Assembly (NCBI RefSeq): GCF_024585165.1 | Contig: NZ_CP029008.1 | Coordinates: forward strand, 1,488,001 to 1,552,000 | DNA: 64,000 bases | Reading direction: 5' to 3' | From: Bradyrhizobium sp. WBOS07 | GTDB taxonomy: Bacteria > Pseudomonadota > Alphaproteobacteria > Rhizobiales > Xanthobacteraceae | Part shown: positions 46,956-56,181 of the stretch, piece by piece | Position numbering within the stretch: position 1 is the first letter of the stretch | How the letters are laid out: every line of letters starts with the position of its first letter | The notes under the pieces: model-generated | Seen by the model: only the letters and a program-made list of their open reading frames with translations | Databases searched by the model: none | Told to the model about the DNA's origin: nothing | Translations under genes and position numbers: made by a program

Positions 46956-47591
46956 CTACCCCAGCGTCAGCCCCGTCGCCTTCTCCAGCTCCGCAATCGC
47001 CTGTGCGCCGCTCGTCACCTTGATCGTGGTCATGCCCATCTCGCGCGCGGGCTTGAGGTTGACGCCGAGATCGTCGAGATAGACGCAGTTCTTTGGATCG
47101 ACCTTCAGTGTGTCTACCATCTGCGCGTAGATGCGCGGGTCGGGCTTGCGCAGGCCGATCTTGGCGGATTCGATCACGTGGTCGAACAGCACCATCACCT
47201 CGGCAATGTAGAGCGAGCGCCCGGTCAGGCTGCCGATCGCATTGGCCGGGAGGTTGTTGGTGATGCAGCCGGTCTTGAACTGCGCCTTGATGCGCTTCAA
47301 GGCCTCGACCATCTCCGGGCGCAGCTCGCCCTGCAGCAGCGGCAGCACCTCGCGGCCGCGCACCTCGGCGCCAAGCGCGCGAGATTCCTCGGCGAACAAT
47401 CGATCGAACGTCTCGATATCGACCTCGGCCCGCTCGAACCTGGCCCAGGCGTTTTCCAGGTGGTTGGCGGCGTTGGTGCGCCGGATGATGTCGACGGGCA
47501 GGCCGCGCGCCGTCTCGAACCGCGCGAACGCCTCGAAGGGCGAGCTCGTCAGCACGCCGCCAAAATCAAAGATCACCGCCTCGATCGCCAA
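46956..47591 (-). CDS. HAD-superfamily hydrolase (HAD-IA)
   Basis: 211 residues with the HAD motifs: Asp in FDFGGVL at the N-terminus (the second acid replaced by Gly), Thr/Asn in CITNNLP, Lys in RKPDPRIY, and Asp-Asp in VYLDDLGVNL. This variant matches the group related to epoxide-hydrolase N-terminal phosphatases and acyl-CoA dehydrogenase 10-like HAD domains. The substrate is unknown. It starts right at the convergent/divergent boundary with the protease gene. Confidence 0.88.
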   Translation of the reverse strand: MAIEAVIFDFGGVLTSSPFEAFARFETARGLPVDIIRRTNAANHLENAWARFERAEVDIETFDRLFAEESRALGAEVRGREVLPLLQGELRPEMVEALKRIKAQFKTGCITNNLPANAIGSLTGRSLYIAEVMVLFDHVIESAKIGLRKPDPRIYAQMVDTLKVDPKNCVYLDDLGVNLKPAREMGMTTIKVTSGAQAIAELEKATGLTLG

Positions 47592-47695
47592 TGTCCTGCC
47601 CTCGTCAATTCCTTTCCAAGACGGCTAGCATGCGCTATCGGCAAGGGCCAGTCCGAAGCCATCTGCTGCCGTCAACGACGCCGAAGCGTGTTCCC

Positions 47696-48454
47696 ATGAA
47701 GAAGCTTGCAACTCTCGTCATCGTTGCGCTGCTGACCGTCGGGTCAGCTCATGCCATCGTCGGCGGCGGCACGCCGCAGGCCGACGGTGTCGCGCGCGCC
47801 ATCGTCACCATCGTCGGCTCGCGCGGCAATTTCTGCACCGGCAGCCTGATTGCACCGCGCGTGGTTCTGACCGTCGCGCATTGCGTACAGCCTGGCGCGG
47901 ACTACAAGGTGGTCGATCGCGGCGCCGACGGCGCGCCGCAATTGCTGAACGTGCGCACGGTCGCGATCCATCCGAACTTCAACATGCAGGCGATGCAATC
48001 GCACCGCGCCACCGCCGACGTGGCGTTGCTGCAACTGGAAATTCCACTCAAGGGAAAATCCACAGTGACGGTCGGCACGCCGACGATCCCAATCCGGGTC
48101 GGCAGCCGTTTCGTCATCGCCGGCATTGGCGTCACGGTCCACGGTGACGGCAAGAGTGGCGGCATCACGCGTGTGGCCGGGCTCGTTGCCACGGGCCAGC
48201 CCGGCACGCTCCAGATCAGGCTGGTCGATCCCGTAACCAACGGTGTTCGCGGGGGAATCGGCGCTTGCACCGGCGATTCCGGCGGTCCTGTGTTCGAGGA
48301 CAAGCCGAGTGGCGCCTTCCTCGTCGGGCTCGTCAGCTGGTCGACGGGGCCGAACGGCGCGGCCGGTTGCGGCGGAATGACCGGCGTCACGCCGCTCACG
48401 CTGTACCGCGACTGGATCTTGCAGACCGCGCGGGGCTGGGGCGCGGCGCTGTGA
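47696..48454 (+). CDS. Secreted trypsin-like serine protease (S1 family)
   Basis: 252 residues with a 20-residue signal peptide. The mature protein begins IVGGGTPQ, the form produced when a trypsin zymogen is activated. The triad is His62 (LTVAHC), Asp108 (ADVALLQL) and Ser195 (GDSGGP). Cysteine pairs around His62 and Ser195 fit conserved disulfides. The fused longer frame upstream is dismissed because the signal peptide begins at 47696. Its target is unknown. Confidence 0.9.
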   Translation: MKKLATLVIVALLTVGSAHAIVGGGTPQADGVARAIVTIVGSRGNFCTGSLIAPRVVLTVAHCVQPGADYKVVDRGADGAPQLLNVRTVAIHPNFNMQAMQSHRATADVALLQLEIPLKGKSTVTVGTPTIPIRVGSRFVIAGIGVTVHGDGKSGGITRVAGLVATGQPGTLQIRLVDPVTNGVRGGIGACTGDSGGPVFEDKPSGAFLVGLVSWSTGPNGAAGCGGMTGVTPLTLYRDWILQTARGWGAAL

Positions 48455-48578
48455 TTTGACCGCGACTTGATCTATGTCATTTTGAAGCGGAAGCGCGCCG
48501 GATGATCATGCCGGTCGCGGAGGAAACGCGTCGCCCGTCAAGGGTGGTCACAAAAACAAGCAAGGCATAGAAGCAACA

Positions 48579-50081
48579 ATGAATGTCGCTGTTCGCAGTC
48601 ACGCCACAACCAAGCAAGCCTCGGAGCATTTCGACGTGCTGATCGTCGGTGCCGGCATATCCGGCATCGGCAGCGCCTATCACATCCAGAAGCAGCTTCC
48701 GGGCACGAGCTACGTCATCCTGGAGACGCAGGAGACGTTCGGCGGCACCTGGAGCACACATCGCTATCCCGGCATTCGCTCCGACAGCGATCTCCATACC
48801 TTCGGCTACAGCTTTAAGCCGTGGGTCGGCCCGCCGATTGCGACCGCCGATGAGATACTTTCCTATATGAAAGAGGTGATCGACGAGAACGATATCGCCA
48901 AGCACATCCGCTACAAGCACAAGATCAATACCGCGAGCTGGTCGAGCGAGCAGAATCTCTGGACCATCGAGGCGGTGAGGACCGACACCGGCGAAGCAAG
49001 GACGTTCACCGCGAACTTCCTCTGGATGTGCCAGGGCTATTACCGCCATTCGGAAGGCTATACACCGGAATGGAAGGGCATGGACCGCTTCAAGGGTCGC
49101 ATCGTCCATCCCCAGACCTGGCCTGACGACATCGATCTCGCGGGCAAGAAAGTGGTCGTGATCGGCTCGGGCGCCACTGCGGCGACGCTGGTGCCGAACA
49201 TCGCCGACAAATGCGCGCATGTCACCATGCTGCAGCGCTCGCCGACCTATTTCCGGCTCGGCCGCAACGCCATCGAGATCGCGGAGGAGCTGCGCCGGCT
49301 TCAGGTCGACGAAGCGTGGATCCACGAGATCGTGCGGCGCAAGATCCTGTTCGAGCAGGACGCCTTCACCAAGCTCTGCGTATCCAAGCCCGAACAGGTG
49401 AAGAAGGAGCTGATCGGCCAGATCAGCGCCGTGCTCGGTCCCGACTACGATGTCGAGACGCACTTCACGCCGACCTACCGGCCCTGGCGCCAGCGCATCG
49501 CCTTCGTGCCGGATGCCGACCTGTTCAAGGGCATCGCCAGCGGCAAGGCCTCTGTCGTCACCGACGAGATCGAGTGCTTCGTCGAGAACGGCATCCAGCT
49601 GAAATCGGGCAAGCTGCTCGAAGCCGACGTCATCGTCACCGCGACGGGCTTCAATCTCGCGGCGCTCGGCGATATTGCGTTCGAGATCGACGGCAAGCCG
49701 CTCGCCTTCGGCGACACCGTCACCTATCGCGGCATGATGTTCACGGGCGTTCCCAACATGGTCTGGGTGTTCGGCTATTTCCGCGCCAGCTGGACGCTGC
49801 GCGTCGACCTCGTCGCCGATTTCGTCTGCCGGCTGCTCGGGCACATGAAGGCCAAGGGCGTCAGGAAGGTCGAGGTCAAGCTGCGTCCCGAAGACCACAA
49901 CATGCCGATCCTGCCCTGGATCGATCCGGAAAACTTCAATCCGGGCTACATGATGCGCAACATGGACCTGTTGCCCAAGCGCGGCGACAAGCCGGAATGG
50001 CAGCACAGCCAGGATTACTGGACCGAGAAGGACGAGATTCCGAAGACGGATCTGGACGACAAGGCGTTTGTTTATGGGTGA
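48579..50081 (+). CDS. Flavin-containing monooxygenase, Baeyer-Villiger type
   Basis: 500 residues with two nucleotide-binding folds: FAD-binding GAGISG at 24-29, and NADPH-binding GSGATAATLVP around 195. Between them is the Baeyer-Villiger fingerprint FxGxxxHxxxW (FKGRIVHPQTWP, about 171-182). It would insert oxygen next to a ketone or oxidise a heteroatom. GGTWSTHRYPG and RSDSDLHTFGYSF are typical of this group. No ketone-degradation genes are linked. Confidence 0.92.
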   Translation: MNVAVRSHATTKQASEHFDVLIVGAGISGIGSAYHIQKQLPGTSYVILETQETFGGTWSTHRYPGIRSDSDLHTFGYSFKPWVGPPIATADEILSYMKEVIDENDIAKHIRYKHKINTASWSSEQNLWTIEAVRTDTGEARTFTANFLWMCQGYYRHSEGYTPEWKGMDRFKGRIVHPQTWPDDIDLAGKKVVVIGSGATAATLVPNIADKCAHVTMLQRSPTYFRLGRNAIEIAEELRRLQVDEAWIHEIVRRKILFEQDAFTKLCVSKPEQVKKELIGQISAVLGPDYDVETHFTPTYRPWRQRIAFVPDADLFKGIASGKASVVTDEIECFVENGIQLKSGKLLEADVIVTATGFNLAALGDIAFEIDGKPLAFGDTVTYRGMMFTGVPNMVWVFGYFRASWTLRVDLVADFVCRLLGHMKAKGVRKVEVKLRPEDHNMPILPWIDPENFNPGYMMRNMDLLPKRGDKPEWQHSQDYWTEKDEIPKTDLDDKAFVYG

Positions 50082-50141
50082 GGACGTTCGTAGGCGAGAG
50101 GTCGCGTCGCGGGCGGCGCGACGCTCGTCCCACACTCCGCT

Positions 50142-50291
50142 GTCGTCCCGGGGCGCGAAGCGAGCCCGGGACCCATAACCACAGGGAGTGGTTACTGGGC
50201 ACGCTGACCACTCCGAGTCCTCGCCAAACGTCTCCCTGTGGCTATGGATCCCGGATCGGCGCTCCGCTTCGCTGCGCTTGTCCGGGACGAC
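50142..50291. repeat. Intergenic palindromic element, CCCATAACCACAGG family, copy 2
   Basis: GTCGTCCCGGGGCGCGAAGC begins it and GTCCGGGACGAC ends it. Inside, CCCATAACCACAGGGAG is answered by CTCCCTGTGGCTATGG. It shares its core with the element at 20608-20740 and lies between convergent genes. Confidence 0.8.
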
Positions 50292-50335
50292 ACCGTGGAT
50301 CGGATGCGCGGCGCCTCAACTCATTCACGCCACGC

Positions 50336-51262
50336 CTAAGAATTCCGCCTCGTCGCATTCGCCGCGATCGCTGCCGCCGCCGTCCGGTTCTCCACGCCGA
50401 GCTTGGCGTAGATCTGCTCGAGATGCTTGTCGACCGTGCGCGGGCTGAGGCCCAGGATCTGCGCGATATCCCGGTTGGTCTTGCCCTTGCTGAGCCAGGC
50501 GAGCACCTCGCCCTCGCGGGTGGTGAGGCCGAGCTCGCTGGTGAATTCGGGAGGCAGCGCGGTGCCGGACTCCCGGGAGAGCCGCAGCAGGAACTCGTTC
50601 GGCGCCGTTTCGCCCATGTAGTAGAGTCGGAGTTGCGGATTGTCGGGTAACGAGGTCGCCTGCGACTTCGAGCTGCCCTTGGCCTTGGCCTGCTCGAGCC
50701 ATTGCAGCAGCGATGGCGGCAGCACGAAGTCGTCGGCCTGTGTGCCCTGATGGTCGGACATCAGCTTCTGCGCCTGCGGCGTCGCCCACAGCACGTTGCC
50801 CTGGCGGTCGACCGCGAACAGGAAGCGGCCGGAGACGTCGAGCGCGGCGCGCGCGCTCTGCGTCAGCCGGGCATTGCCGAGATGAACGCGGATCCGCGCC
50901 AGCATCTCCTCGATCACGATCGGCTTGGTCACGTAGTCGACGCCTCCGGCCTCGAGCCCGCGCACGATGTGCTCGGTTTCCGCGAGGCCCGTCATGAAGA
51001 TGACAGGGACATTGGCAAGGTCCGCATCGCGCTTGAGCCGGCGGCAGGTCTCGAAGCCGTCGATCCCGGGCATCACCGCATCGAGCAGCACGATGTCGGG
51101 CGTGATCTGGTCGACGATGCGCATCGCGGCTGCGCCGTCGAGCGCCACCATCACCGTCATGCCGGCGCCGTCGAGCGCGTCGGTCAGCAGCCGCAGCGTC
51201 TCCGGAGAGTCATCGACAACGAGCGCGACGTCACGCTTCTTCGGTTCAATGCTCATGCGCAT
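50336..51262 (-). CDS. Response regulator with LuxR-type DNA-binding domain
   Basis: 308 residues. An N-terminal receiver domain has phosphoacceptor Asp61 (IVLLDAVMPGIDG), acidic pair DD17-18 and Lys in TKPIVIEE. A linker of about 100 residues resembling a minimal PAS (FLFAVDRQGNVLWATPQAQKL) follows, then a LuxR/NarL helix-turn-helix at about 244-300 (LTTREGEVLAWLSKGKTNRD). Its start overlaps the kinase gene end by 17 bp, so the pair is coupled. It probably controls the divergent urt-fmd-ami genes. Confidence 0.92.
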   Translation of the reverse strand: MRMSIEPKKRDVALVVDDSPETLRLLTDALDGAGMTVMVALDGAAAMRIVDQITPDIVLLDAVMPGIDGFETCRRLKRDADLANVPVIFMTGLAETEHIVRGLEAGGVDYVTKPIVIEEMLARIRVHLGNARLTQSARAALDVSGRFLFAVDRQGNVLWATPQAQKLMSDHQGTQADDFVLPPSLLQWLEQAKAKGSSKSQATSLPDNPQLRLYYMGETAPNEFLLRLSRESGTALPPEFTSELGLTTREGEVLAWLSKGKTNRDIAQILGLSPRTVDKHLEQIYAKLGVENRTAAAAIAANATRRNS

Positions 51263-54200
51263 GCAATGTCTTCAATGTGTCCATGTACTGATCGAGATCG
51301 AAGCGGTCGACCAAAGACCGCATCTGCGCGATGAAGTCGGCATGCTCCGGATGTTCGCTGCCGATCTCGTCCAGCTTCAACTGGATGCCCTTGACGTAGC
51401 CGATCTGGCCGAGCCCGATCAGCGCCTCGATGTGCCGCGCCGGCGGCCTTGAACCAGTCTCGGGACGCCAGAACGGCACTGCGATCTCGTTCGAACCGTA
51501 CTGCCACTCGATCTTGAGGAGTTGGCGGATCGTCTCCAAGAGCCGGGGGATGTCGATCGGCTTCATCAGATAGCCGTCGTGGAAGGGCTGCGCCAGCGGC
51601 GCGCCATGGGCCTCGAGTGCGCTTGCCGACACCATCAGGATCCGCGCCTGGTGATGGCCGCTCGCGCGCAAGGCCTCCGCCACGGCCCAGCCGTCCATGG
51701 CCGGCATCGAGATGTCGAGCAGGAACAGATCGGGCCGGCAATGTTGCGCCAGTGCGAGGCAGCCGGGCCCATCGGGGGCGCTGAGCAGGATGAAACCGAG
51801 CGGCGTCAGCACCTCGCGTAGCAGGTCGCGATGCACGGGATCGTCGTCGGTGACGAGGATGGTCTTGCGCGCGCCGTGATAGCCGGAGACCGGCGCCTCC
51901 ACCGGCGCGATGCGCTGCGGATTGGTGACCTCCGAGAGCAGAAGCTTGACCTTGAAGGTCGAGCCGGTGCCGACCGTGCTCGTCACCTTGATGTCGCCGC
52001 CCATCACCCCGGCCAGCAGGCGGCTGATGGTCAGGCCGAGCCCGGTGCCGGTCTGCGGCTGCGAGACGCCGAGCGCGCCGCGTTCGAAGGGCGCGAAGAT
52101 GCGTTCGAGGTCGTCGGCCCGGATGCCCGGGCCGGTGTCGATCACTTCGAACTCGGCCACGGGGCTGCGATAGTGCACGACGAACTGCACGCTGCCGCTC
52201 TGGGTGAACTTGATGGCGTTGGAGAGCAAATTGATCAACACCTGGCGCAGCCGCTTCTCGTCGGCATAGACCACCAGCGGCAGGTGTGGAGGCCGCCGGA
52301 ACACGAAGTCGATGCCCTTGGCCGCGGCCTGCAAACGGAACATGCCGACGAGCTGGTCGAGGAATTCGCCGAGGCGCACCTCGTCGCGCGACAGGTACAG
52401 CCGCCCTGCCTCGATCTTGGAGATGTCCAGAATGCCGTCGATCAGGCCGGAGAGGTGGTCGGCGCTGCGGCGGACGACGCGGACCTGGTCGCGCGGCTTG
52501 GCGCTCAGCGTCGCATCCTGCTCCAGCAGCTGGGCATAGCCGCTGATCGCGTTCAGCGGCGAGCGCAGCTCATGGCTCAGGCCCACCACGTAGCGGCTCT
52601 TGGCGAGGTTGGCGGATTCGGCGACTTCCTTGGCGCGCTGGAGCTCGGCGTCGGTGCGCTTGTGGGCGTCGATCTCCTGGATCAGCAGCGTGGTCTGCCG
52701 CCGCGTCTCGGCTTCGGCCGCGCGGCGGCTCTGCTGCGCCAACACGAACAGCCAGGCGACCACACCGATGATGATGCTGAGCGAGAAGAACACCTTCCAC
52801 AGCACGTCGGAGACGAGTGCATTTTCGCCATGTACGCTCGCCGATGTCTGCAGATAGATCAGCCCGAGCACCAGCGCGACGAGACCCGCCGAGACCACGA
52901 ACACGCCGATATAGTGGCCGAGCTGCGAGTTGATCCGGGCGTAGATCGGCTGCGGCATCAGCTTGCCCAGCGTCTCCGACACCTGCGCCTGGATCCGCGC
53001 ATGCGGCTTGCAGAGATCGTGGCAGCGAGCGTCCAGCGAACAGCACAGGGAACAGATCGGCCCGGCGTAAGCGGGGCAGGAGGCCATGTCCTCCGGCTCG
53101 AACGCGTGCTCGCAGATACAGCACTGGATCGACTCGATGTTCTGCCAGCTCCGTTTGGGCTTGCGTGCGATGTAGTACTTGCCGCCCGTGGCCCAGGCAA
53201 TCAACGGTGCGGCGATGAAGGCGACCGCCAGCGCGATGAAGGCCGACAGCGCCTTCGCGGTGGGGCCGAACAGGCCGTAAAAGGCGCTGATGGAGACGAT
53301 GGTCGCGATCGTCATCGCGCCCACGCCGACCGGATTGACGTCATAGAGATGCGCGCGCTTGAATTCGATCTGCTGCGGCCGCAAGCCCAGCGGCTTGTTG
53401 ACGATGAGGTCGGCGACCAGCGCGCCGACCCAGGCGATCGCGACGTTCGAATACAGGGCCAGCGTCTGCTCCAGCGCCTTGTAGACCCCGATCTCCATCA
53501 GCAGCAGCGCCACGATGACGTTGAAGACCAGCCACACCACGCGGCCGGGATGGCTGTGGGTCAGACGCGAGAAGAAGTTCGACCAGGCAATCGAGCCGGC
53601 ATAGGCGTTGGTGACGTTGATCTTGACCTGCGACAGGATCACGAACGTACCGGTCAGCGCCATCGCGAGATCGGGCTGCGACAGCACGTAGCGGAACGCT
53701 TCGAGATACATGTGCGCCGGCTCGGCGGCCTCCTCGGGCGGCACTCCGTGGCTCAGCGCGAAGAAGGCGAGGAACGAGCCCGCCAGCAGCTTCAGCGCGC
53801 CCAGCACGATCCAGCCGGGGCCTGCGCTCATCAGCGCCATCCACCAGGAGGCCTTGGACGCGCGGCGGTCGCGCGGCAGGAAGCGCAGGAAATCGACCTG
53901 CTCGCCGATCTGCGCCACCAGCGAGAACACGACCGAGGCCGCGACACCGAACAGCAATAGATCGAAATGCCCGTTGAGATCGCCGTGCTCGCCGGAAAAC
54001 TTGCGCCATTCCGTGAAGGAACGCGGGTTGTGCCAGGCGATCGCCGCGAACGGGATGATGTGCAGCACGATCCACAACGGCTGCGTCCACAATTGAAAGC
54101 GGCTGATCAGCGTGATGCCGTAAGCCACCAGCGGAATGATGACGACGGCGCTGATGAGATAGCCGATCGGCCGCGGAATGCCGAAGCACATCTCGAGCGC

Positions 54201-54617
54201 GGAGGCGAGGATCACCGCTTCAATCGCGAAGAAGATGAAGGTGAAGGACGCGTAGATCAGCGAGGTGACGGTCGAGCCGATGTAGCCGAAGCCGGCGCCG
54301 CGTGTGAGCAGATCGATGTCGATGCCGCATCTGGCGGCATAATAGGCGATCGGAACGCCGCAGCAGAAAATGATCAGGGAAACGACGAGAATGGCGGCAG
54401 TGGCGTTGGTGACGCCGTAGTTCAGCGTGATGGTACCGCCGATCGCCTCCATCGCCAGAAACGAGATCGCGCCCAGCGCGGTGTTGGCGACCCGCGCGGC
54501 GGACCAGCGCCGTGCGCTCTTGGCGGTGAAGCGCAGCGCGTAGTCTTCCAGCGTCTGGTTGGCGACCCATTGGTTGTACTGGCGCCTGACGCGGTCTATT
54601 CGCTGCCGCCCTGCCAC
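51246..54617 (-). CDS. Hybrid histidine kinase fused to an NCS1-type permease domain
   Basis: 1123 residues. Residues 1 to about 480 form a 12-helix permease of the cytosine/purine (NCS1) type, with motifs such as GTITLNYGVTNATAAIL and TGTFVILSQVKINVTNAYAG. A cysteine-rich segment (about 494-538) follows, then two membrane helices (about 555-640), a dimerisation domain with His682 (SHELRSPLN), a kinase ATPase (NLLSNAIKF, DTGPGI, GTGLGL) and a receiver with Asp968. A final 90-residue helical tail closes it. It starts with GTG. It is most likely a transporter-like sensor of an amide or nitrogen compound, as CbrA is for histidine, though real transport is possible. Confidence 0.93.
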   Translation of the reverse strand: MAGRQRIDRVRRQYNQWVANQTLEDYALRFTAKSARRWSAARVANTALGAISFLAMEAIGGTITLNYGVTNATAAILVVSLIIFCCGVPIAYYAARCGIDIDLLTRGAGFGYIGSTVTSLIYASFTFIFFAIEAVILASALEMCFGIPRPIGYLISAVVIIPLVAYGITLISRFQLWTQPLWIVLHIIPFAAIAWHNPRSFTEWRKFSGEHGDLNGHFDLLLFGVAASVVFSLVAQIGEQVDFLRFLPRDRRASKASWWMALMSAGPGWIVLGALKLLAGSFLAFFALSHGVPPEEAAEPAHMYLEAFRYVLSQPDLAMALTGTFVILSQVKINVTNAYAGSIAWSNFFSRLTHSHPGRVVWLVFNVIVALLLMEIGVYKALEQTLALYSNVAIAWVGALVADLIVNKPLGLRPQQIEFKRAHLYDVNPVGVGAMTIATIVSISAFYGLFGPTAKALSAFIALAVAFIAAPLIAWATGGKYYIARKPKRSWQNIESIQCCICEHAFEPEDMASCPAYAGPICSLCCSLDARCHDLCKPHARIQAQVSETLGKLMPQPIYARINSQLGHYIGVFVVSAGLVALVLGLIYLQTSASVHGENALVSDVLWKVFFSLSIIIGVVAWLFVLAQQSRRAAEAETRRQTTLLIQEIDAHKRTDAELQRAKEVAESANLAKSRYVVGLSHELRSPLNAISGYAQLLEQDATLSAKPRDQVRVVRRSADHLSGLIDGILDISKIEAGRLYLSRDEVRLGEFLDQLVGMFRLQAAAKGIDFVFRRPPHLPLVVYADEKRLRQVLINLLSNAIKFTQSGSVQFVVHYRSPVAEFEVIDTGPGIRADDLERIFAPFERGALGVSQPQTGTGLGLTISRLLAGVMGGDIKVTSTVGTGSTFKVKLLLSEVTNPQRIAPVEAPVSGYHGARKTILVTDDDPVHRDLLREVLTPLGFILLSAPDGPGCLALAQHCRPDLFLLDISMPAMDGWAVAEALRASGHHQARILMVSASALEAHGAPLAQPFHDGYLMKPIDIPRLLETIRQLLKIEWQYGSNEIAVPFWRPETGSRPPARHIEALIGLGQIGYVKGIQLKLDEIGSEHPEHADFIAQMRSLVDRFDLDQYMDTLKTLHAHEH

Positions 54618-54698
54618 GCTCTACCCCACTGCCGATACGGACCCGGAACCCCTCGCAAATTCCGTACCAAGAGCCTACGTCGGCATTTTGCGGTGCAG

Positions 54699-54720
54699 TA
54701 TACGCGATCTTGCGTATGCG
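54699..54720. promoter_or_regulatory. Inverted repeat between the kinase and urtA, candidate response-regulator site
   Basis: ATACGC (54701-54706) and GCGTAT (54713-54718) are perfect arms with six bases between them, and the outer G/C also pair. It lies 70-90 bp upstream of the urtA ATG in the divergent control region. A dimeric LuxR-type regulator commonly binds such sites. Confidence 0.5.
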
Positions 54721-54789
54721 CCCGCTGCCCCAATCCGCGCCATCCTCACCGCACCAATCGCGTGGTCTCGAACAAAAAGTGGGGTGCTC

Positions 54790-56049
54790 ATGTCGGACGA
54801 AGGAAACAAGGGCCTGTTATCGCCGTTTCGGCGCAAATTATTGATGGGGATGGCCGCCGTGCCGGCCATGACGATGCTGCCGCGGGGGGCATTTGCCCAG
54901 GCGCCGGCGACCTCGGCGGTCAACACCACGGGTCTCGCCGTCACCGACACCGAGGTGACGGTCGGCATCCTGCACTCGGCGACCGGCACCATGGCCATCT
55001 CCGAGACCGGCTCGATCCAGGCCGAAAAGCTCGCGATCGAGCAGATCAACGCGGCGGGCGGCGTGCTCGGCCGCAAGATCAAGTTCATCCAGGAGGACGG
55101 CGCATCGGATTGGCCGACCTTCGCCGAGAAGGCGAAGAAGCTCCTCGTCAACGACAAGGTTGCGGCGATCATGGGTTGCTGGACCTCGGCCTCCCGCAAG
55201 GCCGTGCTGCCGGTCGTCGAACAATATAACGGCATGCTCTACTACCCGACCTTCTACGAAGGCCTCGAGCAGTCCAAGAACGTGATCTACACCGGCCAGG
55301 AAGCGACGCAGCAGATTCTGGCGGGCCTCAACTGGATCGCCAAGGAGAAGGGCGCCAAATCCTTCTTCTTCATCGGCTCGGACTACATCTGGCCGCGCAC
55401 CTCGAATAAGATCGCGCGCAAGCACGTCGAGAACGTGCTGAAGGGCAAGGTCGTCGGCGAGGAATATTACGCGCTGGGCTCGACCCAGTTCAACTCGGTC
55501 ATCAACAAGATCAAGCTGACCAAGCCGGACGTGATCTTCACCGACGTCGTCGGCGGCTCGAACGTCGCGTTCTACAAGCAGCTCAAGGCGGCCGGCATCG
55601 ATCTCTCCAAGCAGGCGCTGCTGACGATCTCGGTGACCGAAGACGAGATCGACGGCATCGGCGGCGAGAACATCGCGGGCGCCTACGCCTGCATGAAGTA
55701 CTTCCAGTCGCTCGACAATGCGAACAACAAGGCTTTCGTCTCGGCGTTCAAGAAGATGTGGGGCGAGAAGACCGTGATCGGCGACGTCACCCAGGCTGCC
55801 TATCTCGGCCCGTGGCTGTGGAAGTTGACGGTCGAGAAGGCCGGCTCCTTCGACGTCGACAAGATCGCGGCGGCCTCCCCGGGCGTCGAGTTCAAGGGCG
55901 CGCCGGAAGGCTATGTGCGCATCCACGAGAACCATCATTTGTGGTCGAAGACCCGGGTGGGGCGCGCCAAGCTCGATGGCCAGTTCGAGTTGATCTACGA
56001 GACCGCCGATCTCGTCGAGCCGGATCCGTTCCCGAAGGGCTATCAATAA
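54790..56049 (+). CDS. urtA: Urea/short-chain amide ABC transporter, substrate-binding protein
   Basis: 419 residues. The twin-arginine-like leader (FRRKLLMGMAAVPAM, ending in AFAQ) suggests Tat export. The mature part is a type I periplasmic receptor of the UrtA/FmdD group (TVGILHSATGTMAISETG, QEDGASDWPTFAEKA, GCWTSASRKAVLPVVE). It captures urea or small amides such as formamide and acetamide. The fmdA and amiE genes downstream make amides the favoured ligand. ATG 54790 opens the leader, and GGGGTG lies just before it. Confidence 0.94.
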   Translation: MSDEGNKGLLSPFRRKLLMGMAAVPAMTMLPRGAFAQAPATSAVNTTGLAVTDTEVTVGILHSATGTMAISETGSIQAEKLAIEQINAAGGVLGRKIKFIQEDGASDWPTFAEKAKKLLVNDKVAAIMGCWTSASRKAVLPVVEQYNGMLYYPTFYEGLEQSKNVIYTGQEATQQILAGLNWIAKEKGAKSFFFIGSDYIWPRTSNKIARKHVENVLKGKVVGEEYYALGSTQFNSVINKIKLTKPDVIFTDVVGGSNVAFYKQLKAAGIDLSKQALLTISVTEDEIDGIGGENIAGAYACMKYFQSLDNANNKAFVSAFKKMWGEKTVIGDVTQAAYLGPWLWKLTVEKAGSFDVDKIAAASPGVEFKGAPEGYVRIHENHHLWSKTRVGRAKLDGQFELIYETADLVEPDPFPKGYQ

Positions 56050-56181
56050 GCGACGACATCCGTCGCGCTTCTCCCACAGGCTAAGCCGCTCCCTGGCGTG
56101 GATCGCAAGTCCATGCCGCAAGACCCCGCGTCGCGACTCTGCATCGCGACGCGGGACCCTTATCCCCGACGGAGGACATCG

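Noticed and set aside
54655..54671. Sigma-54-like promoter on the minus strand in front of the kinase gene (TTGGTACGG...TTTGC)
   Set aside because: The GG and GC elements are 11 bases apart instead of the strictly required 10, and the GGCAC core reads GGTAC.
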